Source: Simplicispira sedimenti
GTDB taxonomy: Bacteria > Pseudomonadota > Gammaproteobacteria > Burkholderiales > Burkholderiaceae_C
Direction: 5' to 3'
Assembly: GCF_022760965.1 (NCBI RefSeq)
Contig: NZ_JAKVIJ010000004.1
Span: 186,001-250,000, forward strand
Length of the DNA stretch: 64,000 bases
Shown here: positions 9,155 through 17,252 of the stretch, piece after piece
Position numbering within the stretch: the stretch's first letter is position 1
How the letters are laid out: each line of letters begins with the position of its first letter
Translations under genes and position numbers: made by a program
Notes under the pieces: model-generated
Seen by the model: only the letters and a program-made list of their open reading frames with translations
Told to the model about the DNA's origin: nothing
The model's database searches: none

Positions 9155-9853
9155 ATGCTCCGCGCCCACGTCATCCTGCGCTGGGTGCTGTGCACTGGCC
9201 TGCTGGCGGCCAGCGCACAGGCCCAGGTGGTGCGTTGCCAGGACCCGCGCACCGGCCAGGTCACCTACACCGACGGCGAATGCTCCGGCGGCGATAAAGC
9301 CCGCGAAGTGCAGGCGCGCAAAAGCGCCGAAGAACTGGCCCAGGAACGCGCCCAGGCCGCCGAGGCCCTGGAGCGCAAACAGCAGCGCCTAGAGCTGGAA
9401 AGAACCCGCCAGGAGGCCGAAACCGCCCGCCTGCAAGCACAGCGCCAGCGCGAACTGCTGGAACGCCCCCCGGCACCGCGCCCCAACTATGCCCAGTCCC
9501 CCCAATGCCAGGCTTCGCGCCGCCAATGGCAGACGCTGAACGAAGCCCAGACCCGCGAACCCATGGTGCTGCAACCCGGCCTGGAAGCCGCCCAGCGCCA
9601 GATGGACCTGGACTGCCTGGGCCCCGAGGGCTACGCAGAGATGGAAAGAGCCCGTGCCCAGCGCCCGCAGGTTGTGGTCGTGCCCACGGCACGCCCCCGG
9701 CCCACCCTGCCGCCGCCCCGGCCCCGGCTCACGCACTGCTCCGAATTCCAGTGCTTTGACGACCAGGGCAAGGGCTACCCCCGGGCAGGCCCAGGGCGCC
9801 TGCCCGGGCCGGACGGCACCTGCCGTTCTGCGGGCGGCCGTGCGCCGTGCTGA
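9155..9853 (+). CDS. Secreted DUF4124-domain protein
   Basis: A 232-residue protein with a signal peptide (hydrophobic ILRWVLCTGLLAASAQA) followed by the DUF4124 pattern VVRCQDPRTGQVTYTDGEC, which is typical of small periplasmic proteins of unknown function in proteobacteria. Residues 48-100 form a likely coiled coil rich in Ala, Glu, Arg and Gln. A Pro/Arg-rich linker and a second Cys-containing end (HCSEFQCFDDQGKGY) follow. I chose the ATG at 9155 because it directly precedes the signal peptide. It likely forms a two-gene unit with the charged lipoprotein. Confidence 0.82.
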   Translation: MLRAHVILRWVLCTGLLAASAQAQVVRCQDPRTGQVTYTDGECSGGDKAREVQARKSAEELAQERAQAAEALERKQQRLELERTRQEAETARLQAQRQRELLERPPAPRPNYAQSPQCQASRRQWQTLNEAQTREPMVLQPGLEAAQRQMDLDCLGPEGYAEMERARAQRPQVVVVPTARPRPTLPPPRPRLTHCSEFQCFDDQGKGYPRAGPGRLPGPDGTCRSAGGRAPC

Positions 9854-10789
9854 TCAGGAGCGCAGCCCCTGCACCACCGTGGGGTAGCAAAGGCGCACGC
9901 GCAGTTCGCGGTGCAGGCGGGTGTTGTCCATGCGGCGCGATTCGCTCATGAAGCTCAGCAGCATGGGGGCAATGTCGGTCTGGGCCTGGGCGCGGGTAAT
10001 GCGCGGCGGGCGGGGCAGGCCATACAGGTCGGCGGCCAGGTCAAAGTAGTCGCCCATGCGCAAGTCGCTGTCATCACTGGCGTGATACACGCGCTGGGGG
10101 GCGCCGCGCCACAGCGCCGCCACGCAGGCGCGGGCCAGGTCGTCGGCGTGGATGTGGTTGGTGTACACGTCGTCGGCAGGCACCAGCACGGGCGTGCCGC
10201 GGCGCAGGCGCGCTTCGGGCGTGCCGCCCTCGCGATTGGGGGCGTAGATGCCGGGCACGCGCAGAATGCTGGCGCGCAGGCCGCTGCGGCCCGCAAAACG
10301 CACCAGGCGCTCGGCATCCACCCGGCGGCGGGCACGGGCGGTGGCGGGGGCCAGGGCGCGGGTTTCGGTCACCCAGGCGCCGCCGCAGTCGCCATACACC
10401 CCGCTGGTGGACGCATACACCAGCGCCGCAGGCGGGCAGCGCAAGCGCAGCGCCCGCACCAGGGCCTGGGTGCGCGGGTCCCGCTCGCCCTGGCCGGGCG
10501 GGGGCGCCAGGTGCAGCACCTGCGTGGCCAGGCCGGACAGTCGGCGCAGGCTGGCGGCATGGTCCAGGTTGCCCAGCAGCGGCGTGATACCCTGGGCACG
10601 CAGGGCGGGCGCGCGCTCGGGGCTGGAGGTGAGCGCCAGCACACGCACCGGCGAGCGCCCCGTGGCGCTGGCGCGCAAGGCCTGCGCCACACGCAGGCCC
10701 ACGTCGCCACAGCCGACGATGAGCACACGCGCACGGCGAAAGCGCGCAGGCAGCGCGCCCAGGTTGCAGGCGGGGGAGGCAGAACTCAT
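9854..10789 (-). CDS. NAD(P)-dependent SDR/epimerase-like protein
   Basis: A 311-residue protein with a Rossmann motif VLIVGCGDVGLRVAQAL (residues 22-38), the strand-4 phrase LVYASTSGVYGDCGG and a later RVPGIYAPNR segment. This is an extended short-chain dehydrogenase related to YeeZ-like proteins. The usual Tyr-x3-Lys pair is not obvious: the position after VYGDC reads GGAWVTETRAL, so catalysis as an epimerase is uncertain. The gene is convergent with the DUF4124 gene (adjacent stops) and divergent from the ferredoxin-reductase gene. Cytoplasmic; substrate unknown. Confidence 0.8.
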   Translation of the reverse strand: MSSASPACNLGALPARFRRARVLIVGCGDVGLRVAQALRASATGRSPVRVLALTSSPERAPALRAQGITPLLGNLDHAASLRRLSGLATQVLHLAPPPGQGERDPRTQALVRALRLRCPPAALVYASTSGVYGDCGGAWVTETRALAPATARARRRVDAERLVRFAGRSGLRASILRVPGIYAPNREGGTPEARLRRGTPVLVPADDVYTNHIHADDLARACVAALWRGAPQRVYHASDDSDLRMGDYFDLAADLYGLPRPPRITRAQAQTDIAPMLLSFMSESRRMDNTRLHRELRVRLCYPTVVQGLRS

Positions 10790-10906
10790 GCAAGGGCTCT
10801 CAAAGGTGCGCCGCGCCAGCCATCGGCCCGGCGCGCAAAAGGGGTAAACACTGCGGGCACAATCCAGGGCATTGCCGTGTTCGACCCCCGCGAGGATAAC
10901 CAAAAC

Positions 10907-11971
10907 ATGACCACCGCAGCGCCCACCCCCGCCCTGCCCCACACCGTCACCGTGCAGCCCAGCGGCCGCAGCTTTGAAGCCCAGCCGGGCGAAACCATCC
11001 TGGCCGCCGCCATCCGCGCCGGCGTGGGCCTGCCCTACGGCTGCAAGGACGGCGCCTGTGGCTCGTGCAAGTGCAAGATGCTGGAGGGCACCGTGGTGCA
11101 CGGCACACACCAGGACAAGGCCCTGAGCGCCGACGAAGAAGCCGCAGGCTGGGTGCTGACCTGCTGCGGCGTGGCACAGACGCCGGTGGTGCTCGAATCG
11201 CGCCAGGTCACCGACGAAAGCGCCTTCCCCATCAAAAAGCTGCCCGTGCGCGTGAGCACGCTGCAGCGCCGCTCTGCCGATGTGATGCAACTGCAACTGC
11301 AACTGCCTGCGGCCGATACCTTCCGCTACCACGCGGGGCAGTACGTGGAGTTTGTGCTGCGTGACGGCGCGCGCAGGGCCTACTCCATGGCCAACGCACC
11401 GCACACGCAGGCGCAGGCCCCCGGCATCGAGCTGCACATCCGCCACATGCCCGGCGGGCGCTTCACCGACCATGTGTTCGGCGCCATGAAGGAGAAGGAA
11501 ATCCTGCGCATCGAAGGCCCGTTTGGGGGCTTCTACCTGCGCGAAGACTCCGACAAGCCCATCGTGCTGCTGGCCTCGGGCACGGGCTTTGCGCCCATCA
11601 AGGCCATCATCGAGCACCTGCGCCACAAGGGCATCACCCGGCCCACGCACTTCTACTGGGGCGGCCGCCGCCCGGCCGACCTGTACCTGGACGACTGGGT
11701 GCGCGAGCAGGCCGCCCACATGCCCCAACTGCACTACGTGCCCGTGGTGTCCGACGCCCAGCCCGAAGACGCCTGGAACGGCCGCACCGGCTTTGTGCAC
11801 CAGGCCGTGCTGGACGACTTTGCCGACCTCTCGGGCCACCAGGTGTATGCCTGCGGCGCCCCCATCGTGGTCGATTCCGCCCGCACCGCCTACACCGCCC
11901 AGCGCGGCCTGCCGCCGGAGGAGTTCTACGCCGATGCGTTTACCTCGGAGGCGGACAAGCATCCGCGCTGA
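10907..11971 (+). CDS. 2Fe-2S ferredoxin/flavin oxidoreductase (CDP-6-deoxy-glucoseen reductase-like)
   Basis: A 354-residue modular reductase. Residues 10-100 are a plant-type ferredoxin with CKDGACGSCKCKM and a later LTCC cysteine. A ferredoxin-NADP reductase module follows: FAD motif RAYSMANAP, NAD-binding LLASGTGFAPIKAI, and a C-terminal VYACGAP. It passes electrons from NAD(P)H through FAD to the iron-sulfur cluster. The family includes AscD-type CDP-6-deoxy-delta-3,4-glucoseen reductase and oxygenase reductases. No oxygenase or sugar-dehydratase partner lies beside it, so the acceptor is unknown. It diverges from the SDR gene over 117 bases. Confidence 0.9.
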   Translation: MTTAAPTPALPHTVTVQPSGRSFEAQPGETILAAAIRAGVGLPYGCKDGACGSCKCKMLEGTVVHGTHQDKALSADEEAAGWVLTCCGVAQTPVVLESRQVTDESAFPIKKLPVRVSTLQRRSADVMQLQLQLPAADTFRYHAGQYVEFVLRDGARRAYSMANAPHTQAQAPGIELHIRHMPGGRFTDHVFGAMKEKEILRIEGPFGGFYLREDSDKPIVLLASGTGFAPIKAIIEHLRHKGITRPTHFYWGGRRPADLYLDDWVREQAAHMPQLHYVPVVSDAQPEDAWNGRTGFVHQAVLDDFADLSGHQVYACGAPIVVDSARTAYTAQRGLPPEEFYADAFTSEADKHPR

Positions 11972-11974
11972 TTT

Positions 11975-12038
11975 TCTGAAGGAAACTGGGCTCTGGCGCT
12001 TATGGGATGGGCGCTGGCAGCTATGAAATCAAGAGTTT
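11975..12038 (-). repeat. Repeat family A, copy A3
   Basis: Read on the minus strand: TTGATTTCATAGCTGCCAGCGCCCATCC... then AAGCGCCAGAG. It begins four bases after the reductase stop and marks the left edge of the AT-rich islet, in orientation opposite to copy A4 on the right edge. Confidence 0.75.
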
Positions 12039-12269
12039 GATCGACCCTCATGGCCCATCGGGCTCCTCCCACACCGCACGACGCCGATAACTCTTCCGGC
12101 AGCTTGCCTGCCGCTTGCAACGTATGGCGACGCGGTGCCGCAAATTCCATGTCGGCACGGGACATTCACGATCCCACTACAGATGCCGGATATACGACTG
12201 CAGGTGTTTTACCCTCTGGTCACCAATCGGTCAGGCTCTTGCTGTTGTGGGGGAGTCCATATATGTTTG
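12039..12269. other. Intergenic, no supported gene
   Basis: The sequence changes from GC-rich to mixed composition. Overlapping plus-strand frames exist here but have no ribosome binding site, no motif and run into the islet gene in antisense. I see no tRNA-like fold or terminator. Confidence 0.5.
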
Positions 12270-12656
12270 TTAGGCGATGCCGTTGCTCCGCATACGCCGG
12301 AAGTGAGCCTCCATTTCAGAGAGGCGGAACATTGCCCATATGTAAAAAATCAGCCACATGAGTAAACCTAGGTGAGCTGGCAATACGGAAAATATATCCA
12401 ACGCGATACCACCAAAAGAAAGCACCACAAGGATTACCGACCATAATCCTTTCCTGCATAATGCGGCCCAGTCTGATCGGTATAACGGGTGTAAGCTGAT
12501 AAGGGTCTTTGTGACGTCGTACGCCATGTTCCCCGAGAATGCCAAGAAAACAAATAAGGTGAACGTTTTCTGTTGTTCATAAGCAAGGGAAAGAACGTAG
12601 AGAAACCCGAATACGATTATTATCCATCCGATTACAGCCAATGCTTTCCACTTCAT
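12270..12656 (-). CDS. Small multi-pass membrane protein, unknown function, AT-rich islet
   Basis: A 128-residue protein with four probable membrane helices: about residues 6-25, 31-48, 68-90 and 93-111. It begins MKWKALAVIGW and ends with a basic amphipathic tail RLSEMEAHFRRMRSNG. I do not recognise a family. Its codons are clearly more AT-rich than those of the surrounding genes, suggesting recent transfer. It starts seven bases after the stop of the Ser/Gly/Asp-rich protein gene on the same strand, so the two are probably cotranscribed, with this one as the membrane partner (inference). Confidence 0.7.
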   Translation of the reverse strand: MKWKALAVIGWIIIVFGFLYVLSLAYEQQKTFTLFVFLAFSGNMAYDVTKTLISLHPLYRSDWAALCRKGLWSVILVVLSFGGIALDIFSVLPAHLGLLMWLIFYIWAMFRLSEMEAHFRRMRSNGIA

Positions 12657-12662
12657 TACTGC

Positions 12663-12983
12663 TCACCAATCCAAAAATCCGTCACTGGAGCCAGAACTCC
12701 ATGTGTCATCAAAACTAGAGGAAGAACTGGATGACCAACTATCGTCGATGCCCGAAGAACTTAAATGATCATGCGAAAAGTCAGTGCCGTAAGGATTTCC
12801 TTCGACGTCTACACCCCCAGTACCATCCACCATCGGTAGGCCATTTGCGGGGTTTATCGCAAAATCATCAAGCGAGTTTATTCCAAACGAATCGATTCCG
12901 GCACTCGAACTGATGCCATCAGCAATAGATGATGAAACAGATTTTGAGCTAAACAAGTCAGTAAACCAGCTAAATATACTCAT
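12663..12983 (-). CDS. Small Ser/Asp/Gly-rich protein, unknown function, AT-rich islet
   Basis: A 106-residue acidic protein starting MSIFSWFTDLFSSKSV. It has a central motif INPANGLPMVDGTGG followed by VDVEGNPYGTD, and a C-terminus of serine runs with Trp-containing repeats (DDSWSSS, DDTWSSG, DGFLDW). I have a vague memory of similar N-P-x-x-G-L-P-M and G-N-P-Y-G-T-D phrases in small proteins of other proteobacteria but cannot name a family. The start is chosen because GGGAGA lies seven bases before the ATG at 12983; an open frame continues upstream to 13124 without a good site. AT-rich codons set it apart from the chromosome. Confidence 0.65.
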   Translation of the reverse strand: MSIFSWFTDLFSSKSVSSSIADGISSSAGIDSFGINSLDDFAINPANGLPMVDGTGGVDVEGNPYGTDFSHDHLSSSGIDDSWSSSSSSSFDDTWSSGSSDGFLDW

Positions 12984-13290
12984 TCGAGTCTCCCTTCTTG
13001 GATACCTAACATAATTTATCCCGCAAAACCGCAGCATAAACTGGATCGCGCGGGATATTCTGGACACTGATTTCTCCCGGAAGCGGCTTGCAGCATAGGT
13101 TTCAGGGATGGCCTGTTCAAACAATCAGGCATAAAAACTCCGCAAAACCTGGCAGGCGCCAACGAGGCAAACTATAGCTCGCAACCAGACAAGGATCGCG
13201 TACTCAGAACTGTCGCGCAGCAATTAGCGGCTGAACTGCTGCTTTGGGGTCGTGTTGCCCAACGCGGGCACAGGGTCGGCGGCCCAATTT
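12984..13290. other. Upstream region of the AT-rich islet
   Basis: About 300 bases without a supported gene. The minus strand carries the ribosome binding site for the 106-residue protein and AT-rich hexamers (TAAATT, TATGTT near 13007-13016) that could serve as a -10 element. The rest shows no motif I can name. Confidence 0.4.
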
Positions 13291-13352
13291 TGCTATTATT
13301 TTTATAGCTACTTGCGCTTACTAGGCGTGCGATGCGGTCGATTTTTCATCAA
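13291..13352 (+). repeat. Repeat family A, copy A4
   Basis: GCTATTATTTTTATAGC-TACTTGCGCTTACT then a diverged right half ending ATTTTTCATCAAATT. It marks the right edge of the AT-rich islet and overlaps the 3' end of folK, supplying its stop codon (13349-13351). Confidence 0.8.
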
Positions 13353-13903
13353 ATTTCCGCAGACACTCCACATCCATCTGCCCACCCCGCCCCCTGGCAC
13401 CGCTCCATCACCTGCCCCTGCACGGCCTGCAGCGCCTGCGCGGGCACGTGCTGGGGCGCCAGTTCGGCCAGGGGCTGCAGGACGAAGGCGCGCTCGAACA
13501 TGCGGGGGTGGGGCACGGTGAGGTCGGGGGTGGTGATGTGCTGGGTGCCGTACAGCAGCAGGTCCAGGTCCAGCGTGCGCGGGGCGTTGCGGTAGGGGCG
13601 TTCGCGCCCGGCAGCGTGCTCCAGGGCTTGCAGGGCGGCGAGCAGGTCGTGGGGGCTGAGGGTGGTGGCGATTTCGGCCACGGCGTTGAGGTAGTCGGGG
13701 CCGTGGGCATCGACCGGCGCGCTGCGGTACAGCGACGAGGTGCGCAGCAGGCAGATGCCTGGGGTGTGGGCCAGGGCCTGTAGGGCCTGGCGCAGGGCGG
13801 CGGCGGCATCACCCAGGTTGGCGCCCAGGCCGACCCAGGCGTGCACTGCGGGGGCTGGTGTGCCCGCCTGCGATGCGGGGGGCGGGTTTGCGGGCGTGCT
13901 CAC
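13349..13903 (-). CDS. folK: 2-amino-4-hydroxy-6-hydroxymethyldihydropteridine pyrophosphokinase
   Basis: A 184-residue HPPK: GLGANLGDAAAALRQAL (residues 25-41), LLRTSSLYRSAPVD, the signature GRERPYRNAPRTLDLDLLLYG and VPHPRMFERAFVLQPLAE. It transfers pyrophosphate from ATP to the pterin in folate synthesis, in the cytoplasm. I set a GTG start at 13903, which overlaps the pcnB stop (GTGA), indicating coupling; this order pcnB-folK is common in proteobacteria. The last residues (GCGVSAEI) and the stop lie in repeat A4, so the natural C-terminus appears replaced by repeat sequence. Confidence 0.93.
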   Translation of the reverse strand: MSTPANPPPASQAGTPAPAVHAWVGLGANLGDAAAALRQALQALAHTPGICLLRTSSLYRSAPVDAHGPDYLNAVAEIATTLSPHDLLAALQALEHAAGRERPYRNAPRTLDLDLLLYGTQHITTPDLTVPHPRMFERAFVLQPLAELAPQHVPAQALQAVQGQVMERCQGAGWADGCGVSAEI

Positions 13904-15492
13904 GCGTCGGCAGCGGGGGCGCTGCCGCCTGCGGCGCCGCCGGGTTTGCGGCGACGACGGCGGCGTTTTTTGGGGGCGCTGCCTTCGGGCGGCGGTGCGG
14001 TGTCGGCGTCGGGGGCGTGGTTGTCGGCGCCTTCGTCCAGCGCCAGGCCGCGCGGGTCGGCGACCTTGGTGCGTGGTGGCACGCGGTGCACGGTGCCCTG
14101 GGCCTGGCGGCTGCGGGCCTTTTGCTCTTCGCGCGCCTGCTCCATGAGGTCGTAGCGCTCGTCTTCGTCGGCGGTGCTGAACTTTTGCCACCAGTCGGCC
14201 AGGGCCTCGTCCACTTCGCCCACGTCGGCGCGCAGGCGCATGAAGTCAAAACCTGCGCGGAAGCGCAGTTGCGCCACCATGCTTTCGGGGATGCGGCCCA
14301 CGCGCTTTTCAAAGCGGGGCTGCATGACCCAGATTTCGCGCATGTCGGCGGCCAGCTTGCCGCGGCCAGAAACGTCACCAATGCGCTGGTTGAAGACTTC
14401 GTCGATGGCGTCCTGCAGCGCGGGGAAAGCGTGTTCGCGCGCGTCCAGGCGGCGCTGCCAGCCTTCGCGCACGTCTTGCCAGAGCACGCAGGCGAGCAGG
14501 AAGCTGGGCGCCACGCGCTTGCCTTCGGCCAGGCGGCGGTCGGTGTCTTGCAGCGCGGCGTGCACCAGGGGGGTGTCGGCGCGTTCAACGACCAGATCCA
14601 GCAACGGGTAGATGCCGCGCTGCAGGCCCAGCTTGCGCAGTTGCTCCACGGTGGCCAGCGCGTGGCCTGTCTGCAGGAGCTTGAGCATTTCGTCGAACAT
14701 GCGGCTTTGCGGCACCTCTTGCAGCAGGTGCTGTGACTGGGCCAGGGGCGCGGCGGTCTTGGGGTCCAGGGCAAAGCCCAGGCCGCTGAGCTTGGCGGCA
14801 AAGCGCACGGCGCGGATGATGCGCACGGGGTCTTCACGGTAGCGCTGGGCGGGGTCGCCAATCATGCGCAACTGCTTTTTCTTGGCGTCCTCGATGCCCT
14901 TGTGGTAGTCCACCACGGTCTGGGTTTCGGGGTCGTAGTACATGGCGTTGACGGTGAAGTCGCGCCGCGTGGCGTCTTCGTCCTGCGGGCCCCAGACGTT
15001 GTCGCGCAGCACGCGGCCCGATGCGTCCACGGCGTGCTGCATGCCGGCCAGTTGCGCCTTGCTGGTTTTCTCGTTGCCGCCCACTTGTTCGGCGGCCACG
15101 TTGTCGAGGTAGGCGCGGAAGGTGGAGACCTCGATCACCTCGTGCTCGCGCCCGCGCCCATGCACCACGTGCACGATGCGAAAGCGCTTGCCGATGATGA
15201 AGGCGCGGCGGAACAGTTGCTTGACCTGCTCGGGCGTGGCGTTGGTGGCCACGTCGAAGTCCTTGGGGCGCAGGCCCAGCAGCAGGTCGCGCACGGCGCC
15301 GCCGACGATGTAGGCCTCGTAGCCTGCCTGCTTGAGGGTGTGCACCACCTCCACAGCGCGGCGATCCACCAGCGTGGGGTCGATGCCGTGCTGGGCTGCA
15401 GGCACCTCTACGCGTTTGCCGAAATGCGGCTTGCCGCCTTTGCCACCCTTGGCGGCCTTGCCCAGCAGTTTGTCGATGAAGGTTTTGATCAT
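13900..15492 (-). CDS. pcnB: Poly(A) polymerase I
   Basis: A 530-residue nucleotidyltransferase. The active-site region reads YIVGGAVRDLLLGLRPKDFD (residues about 50-69), with the RRFRI-like segment GKRFRIVHVVHG and REDPVRIIRAVRFAAKLSG, which separate poly(A) polymerases from CCA-adding enzymes. The C-terminus ends in a very basic tract (KKRRRRRRKPGG) followed by Ala, an RNA-binding-like tail. It adds 3' poly(A) tails that promote RNA decay. It overlaps the HAD gene and folK by four bases each, forming one transcription unit. Confidence 0.93.
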   Translation of the reverse strand: MIKTFIDKLLGKAAKGGKGGKPHFGKRVEVPAAQHGIDPTLVDRRAVEVVHTLKQAGYEAYIVGGAVRDLLLGLRPKDFDVATNATPEQVKQLFRRAFIIGKRFRIVHVVHGRGREHEVIEVSTFRAYLDNVAAEQVGGNEKTSKAQLAGMQHAVDASGRVLRDNVWGPQDEDATRRDFTVNAMYYDPETQTVVDYHKGIEDAKKKQLRMIGDPAQRYREDPVRIIRAVRFAAKLSGLGFALDPKTAAPLAQSQHLLQEVPQSRMFDEMLKLLQTGHALATVEQLRKLGLQRGIYPLLDLVVERADTPLVHAALQDTDRRLAEGKRVAPSFLLACVLWQDVREGWQRRLDAREHAFPALQDAIDEVFNQRIGDVSGRGKLAADMREIWVMQPRFEKRVGRIPESMVAQLRFRAGFDFMRLRADVGEVDEALADWWQKFSTADEDERYDLMEQAREEQKARSRQAQGTVHRVPPRTKVADPRGLALDEGADNHAPDADTAPPPEGSAPKKRRRRRRKPGGAAGGSAPAADA

Positions 15493-16187
15493 GGGTGTGC
15501 AGAAAACAGGTCGAGGATGCGCCAGCCGCGCTCTTGCGCCAGGGCGCGCAGGCGGGCATCGGGGTTGGTGGCCACGGGGTGGTCCACACGCTCCAGCAGG
15601 GGGACGTCGTTCATGGAGTCGCTGTAGAAGGTGCTTTCCACGTCGGCCCAGCGCAGGCCGTGCGCAGACAGCCATTCTTCCATGCGCTGCACCTTGCCTT
15701 CGCGCATGGTGGGCGTGCCCTGGATGGCGCCGGTGTACCAGCCGCTGGCGTCGCGCGCCAGTTGCATGGCCAGCAGCTCCTGCACGCCCAGCGCCTGGGC
15801 GATGGGGCGGGTGACGAATTCGTTGGTGGCGGTGACGATGAGCACCCTGTCCCCCGCCTGCTGGTGCTGGCGCACGAGCTGCTGGGCCTCGGGCCGGATG
15901 GCGGGCGCAATCACCTCGCGCATGAAGCGTTCGTGCGCGGCGCGCGCCTGCTCGGGGCCGCGCTGGCGCACGGCTTCGGTGGCAAAGCGCACGTAGTCGT
16001 GCACATCCAGCGTACCGGCCTGGTAGTGGGCGTAAAACTCGGCATTGCGGCGGGCAAAGTCCACCGGGTCGGTCCAGCCGATGCGGATGGTGAACTCGCC
16101 CCACTCGTAGTCGGAGTCGAGCGGCAGCAGCGTGTGGTCCAGGTCGAACAGGGTCAGCCGGGGGCGATGGTTCGGGGTTTCAGTCAT
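15489..16187 (-). CDS. HAD-superfamily IB hydrolase (SerB-like phosphatase)
   Basis: A 232-residue HAD phosphatase: motif I LTLFDLDHTLLPLDSDYEW (residues 11-29; nucleophile and acid Asp), motif II LIVTATNEF, a Lys in REGKVQRM and motif IV FYSDSMNDVPLL. Subfamily IB, which includes phosphoserine phosphatase and histidinol-phosphatase-like enzymes. The gene hda-HAD-pcnB-folK order is common in Burkholderiales. Substrate is unknown; a metabolic phosphomonoester in the cytoplasm is likely. It overlaps pcnB by four bases. Confidence 0.88.
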   Translation of the reverse strand: MTETPNHRPRLTLFDLDHTLLPLDSDYEWGEFTIRIGWTDPVDFARRNAEFYAHYQAGTLDVHDYVRFATEAVRQRGPEQARAAHERFMREVIAPAIRPEAQQLVRQHQQAGDRVLIVTATNEFVTRPIAQALGVQELLAMQLARDASGWYTGAIQGTPTMREGKVQRMEEWLSAHGLRWADVESTFYSDSMNDVPLLERVDHPVATNPDARLRALAQERGWRILDLFSAHP

Positions 16188-16229
16188 TCATTCTTGGTGT
16201 GGTTAGGCCGTCAGCGGCAGCAATCGGCA

Positions 16230-16358
16230 CGGCCCAAGCCAGTGCTCCCGCGCAAGGGCCGCCCCGCCGCGCCGGGAGCGTCCCCCTTCCCGCGTCGCAC
16301 AGCGGCGCGAGAGAAGGGGGAAGGCGCGCAGCGCCACAGGGGGTTGTGCCTCATCCAG
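16230..16358 (-). repeat. Repeat family B, copy B1
   Basis: About 130 bases between hda and the HAD gene. It holds a long imperfect palindrome (arms CCCCCTTCCCGCG at about 16286 and a GAGAGAAGGGGG arm near 16320), with GCCGCCCCGCCGCGCCGGGA on the plus strand. It starts at the hda stop codon. The core is shared with copy B2 at 52478 and, in the other orientation, B3 at 33954. Confidence 0.8.
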
Positions 16359-17049
16359 CTTCCAGCATGGCCTTGAGCAGCGGAATGGTGATGGCACGCT
16401 GCGCGCGCAGGGCGTAGGCGTCGAGCCGGTCCAGCAGCTGCATCAGGCTGCCCAGGTCGCGCGAGAAGCGGCTGAGCATGTAGTCCATCACCTCGTCGGC
16501 CAGGAAGATGCCGCGCGCGTCGGCCTCCTGGCGCAGCACGGCGCGGCGGGCGGTTTCGTCGAGCACCTGGAGCTGGAACACATGGCCCCAGCCCAGGCGG
16601 GTGCGCAGGTCGTCGCGCAGCGGCAGGTCTGCCGGGGGTACGCTGCCTGCGGCCAACACCCAGCGCGGCGCGCCGCTGCCCGGGCTGGTGGCGTTGACAA
16701 ACCAGTTGAACGCCAGGGCCTGCTGCGCGGTGGAGTACAGGTGCACGTCGTCCAGCAGCACGGCGGCCCAGCGTTCATCGAATTCGGGGCGTGCGTGCAC
16801 GCTGGGGTCCAGCCAGCCCACGCTGGCGCCTTGCTCGCGCAGCGCGCTGGCCACGGCCTTGAGCAGGTGCGACTTGCCGCTGCCGGGCGCGCCCCACAGG
16901 TAGGTGGGCACGGGCGCGCGCGTGGCCTGCTGGCTGCCCTGCCCCACCCACAGGCGCAGGTGCTGCAGCGCGGCCTCGTTGGCCCCGGCAAAGTAGTTGC
17001 CCAGCGAGGGGCCGGTGGCCAGACCGATGTCCAGGGCCAGTTGCTTCAT
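16351..17049 (-). CDS. hda: DnaA regulatory inactivator Hda
   Basis: A 232-residue AAA+ protein: N-terminal clamp-binding-like segment MKQLALDIG, Walker A GAPGSGKSHLL (near residue 53), Walker B VLLDDVHLY, and a C-terminal FSRDLGSLMQLLDRLDAYAL. Hda with the DNA-bound beta clamp stimulates ATP hydrolysis by DnaA and so limits replication initiation. I chose the ATG at 17049, since upstream residues in the frame lack conservation. It lies upstream of the HAD gene, separated by repeat B1. Confidence 0.9.
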   Translation of the reverse strand: MKQLALDIGLATGPSLGNYFAGANEAALQHLRLWVGQGSQQATRAPVPTYLWGAPGSGKSHLLKAVASALREQGASVGWLDPSVHARPEFDERWAAVLLDDVHLYSTAQQALAFNWFVNATSPGSGAPRWVLAAGSVPPADLPLRDDLRTRLGWGHVFQLQVLDETARRAVLRQEADARGIFLADEVMDYMLSRFSRDLGSLMQLLDRLDAYALRAQRAITIPLLKAMLEAG

Positions 17050-17252
17050 GCGCGGCGCCCCCGAGGCATGGGCACGGCCAGGGCCAGGAAAGCCAGGATG
17101 AAATGCGGGAGGTGGATCGGCGGCATCGCTGTGGAATGGGGTGGGGCCTGCAGCCACAGGCAACTGCGGCCATAACCCGGGCATGCGGCGCGGGCAGATA
17201 CCGTCGCACGCATGGACGACAATGGCGCGATTTTAGACGCCTTCAGGCAGCC

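Noticed and set aside
12050..12361. 103-residue plus-strand frame at the islet edge
   Set aside because: Overlaps the four-helix membrane gene in antisense, no start signal, mixed low-complexity residues.
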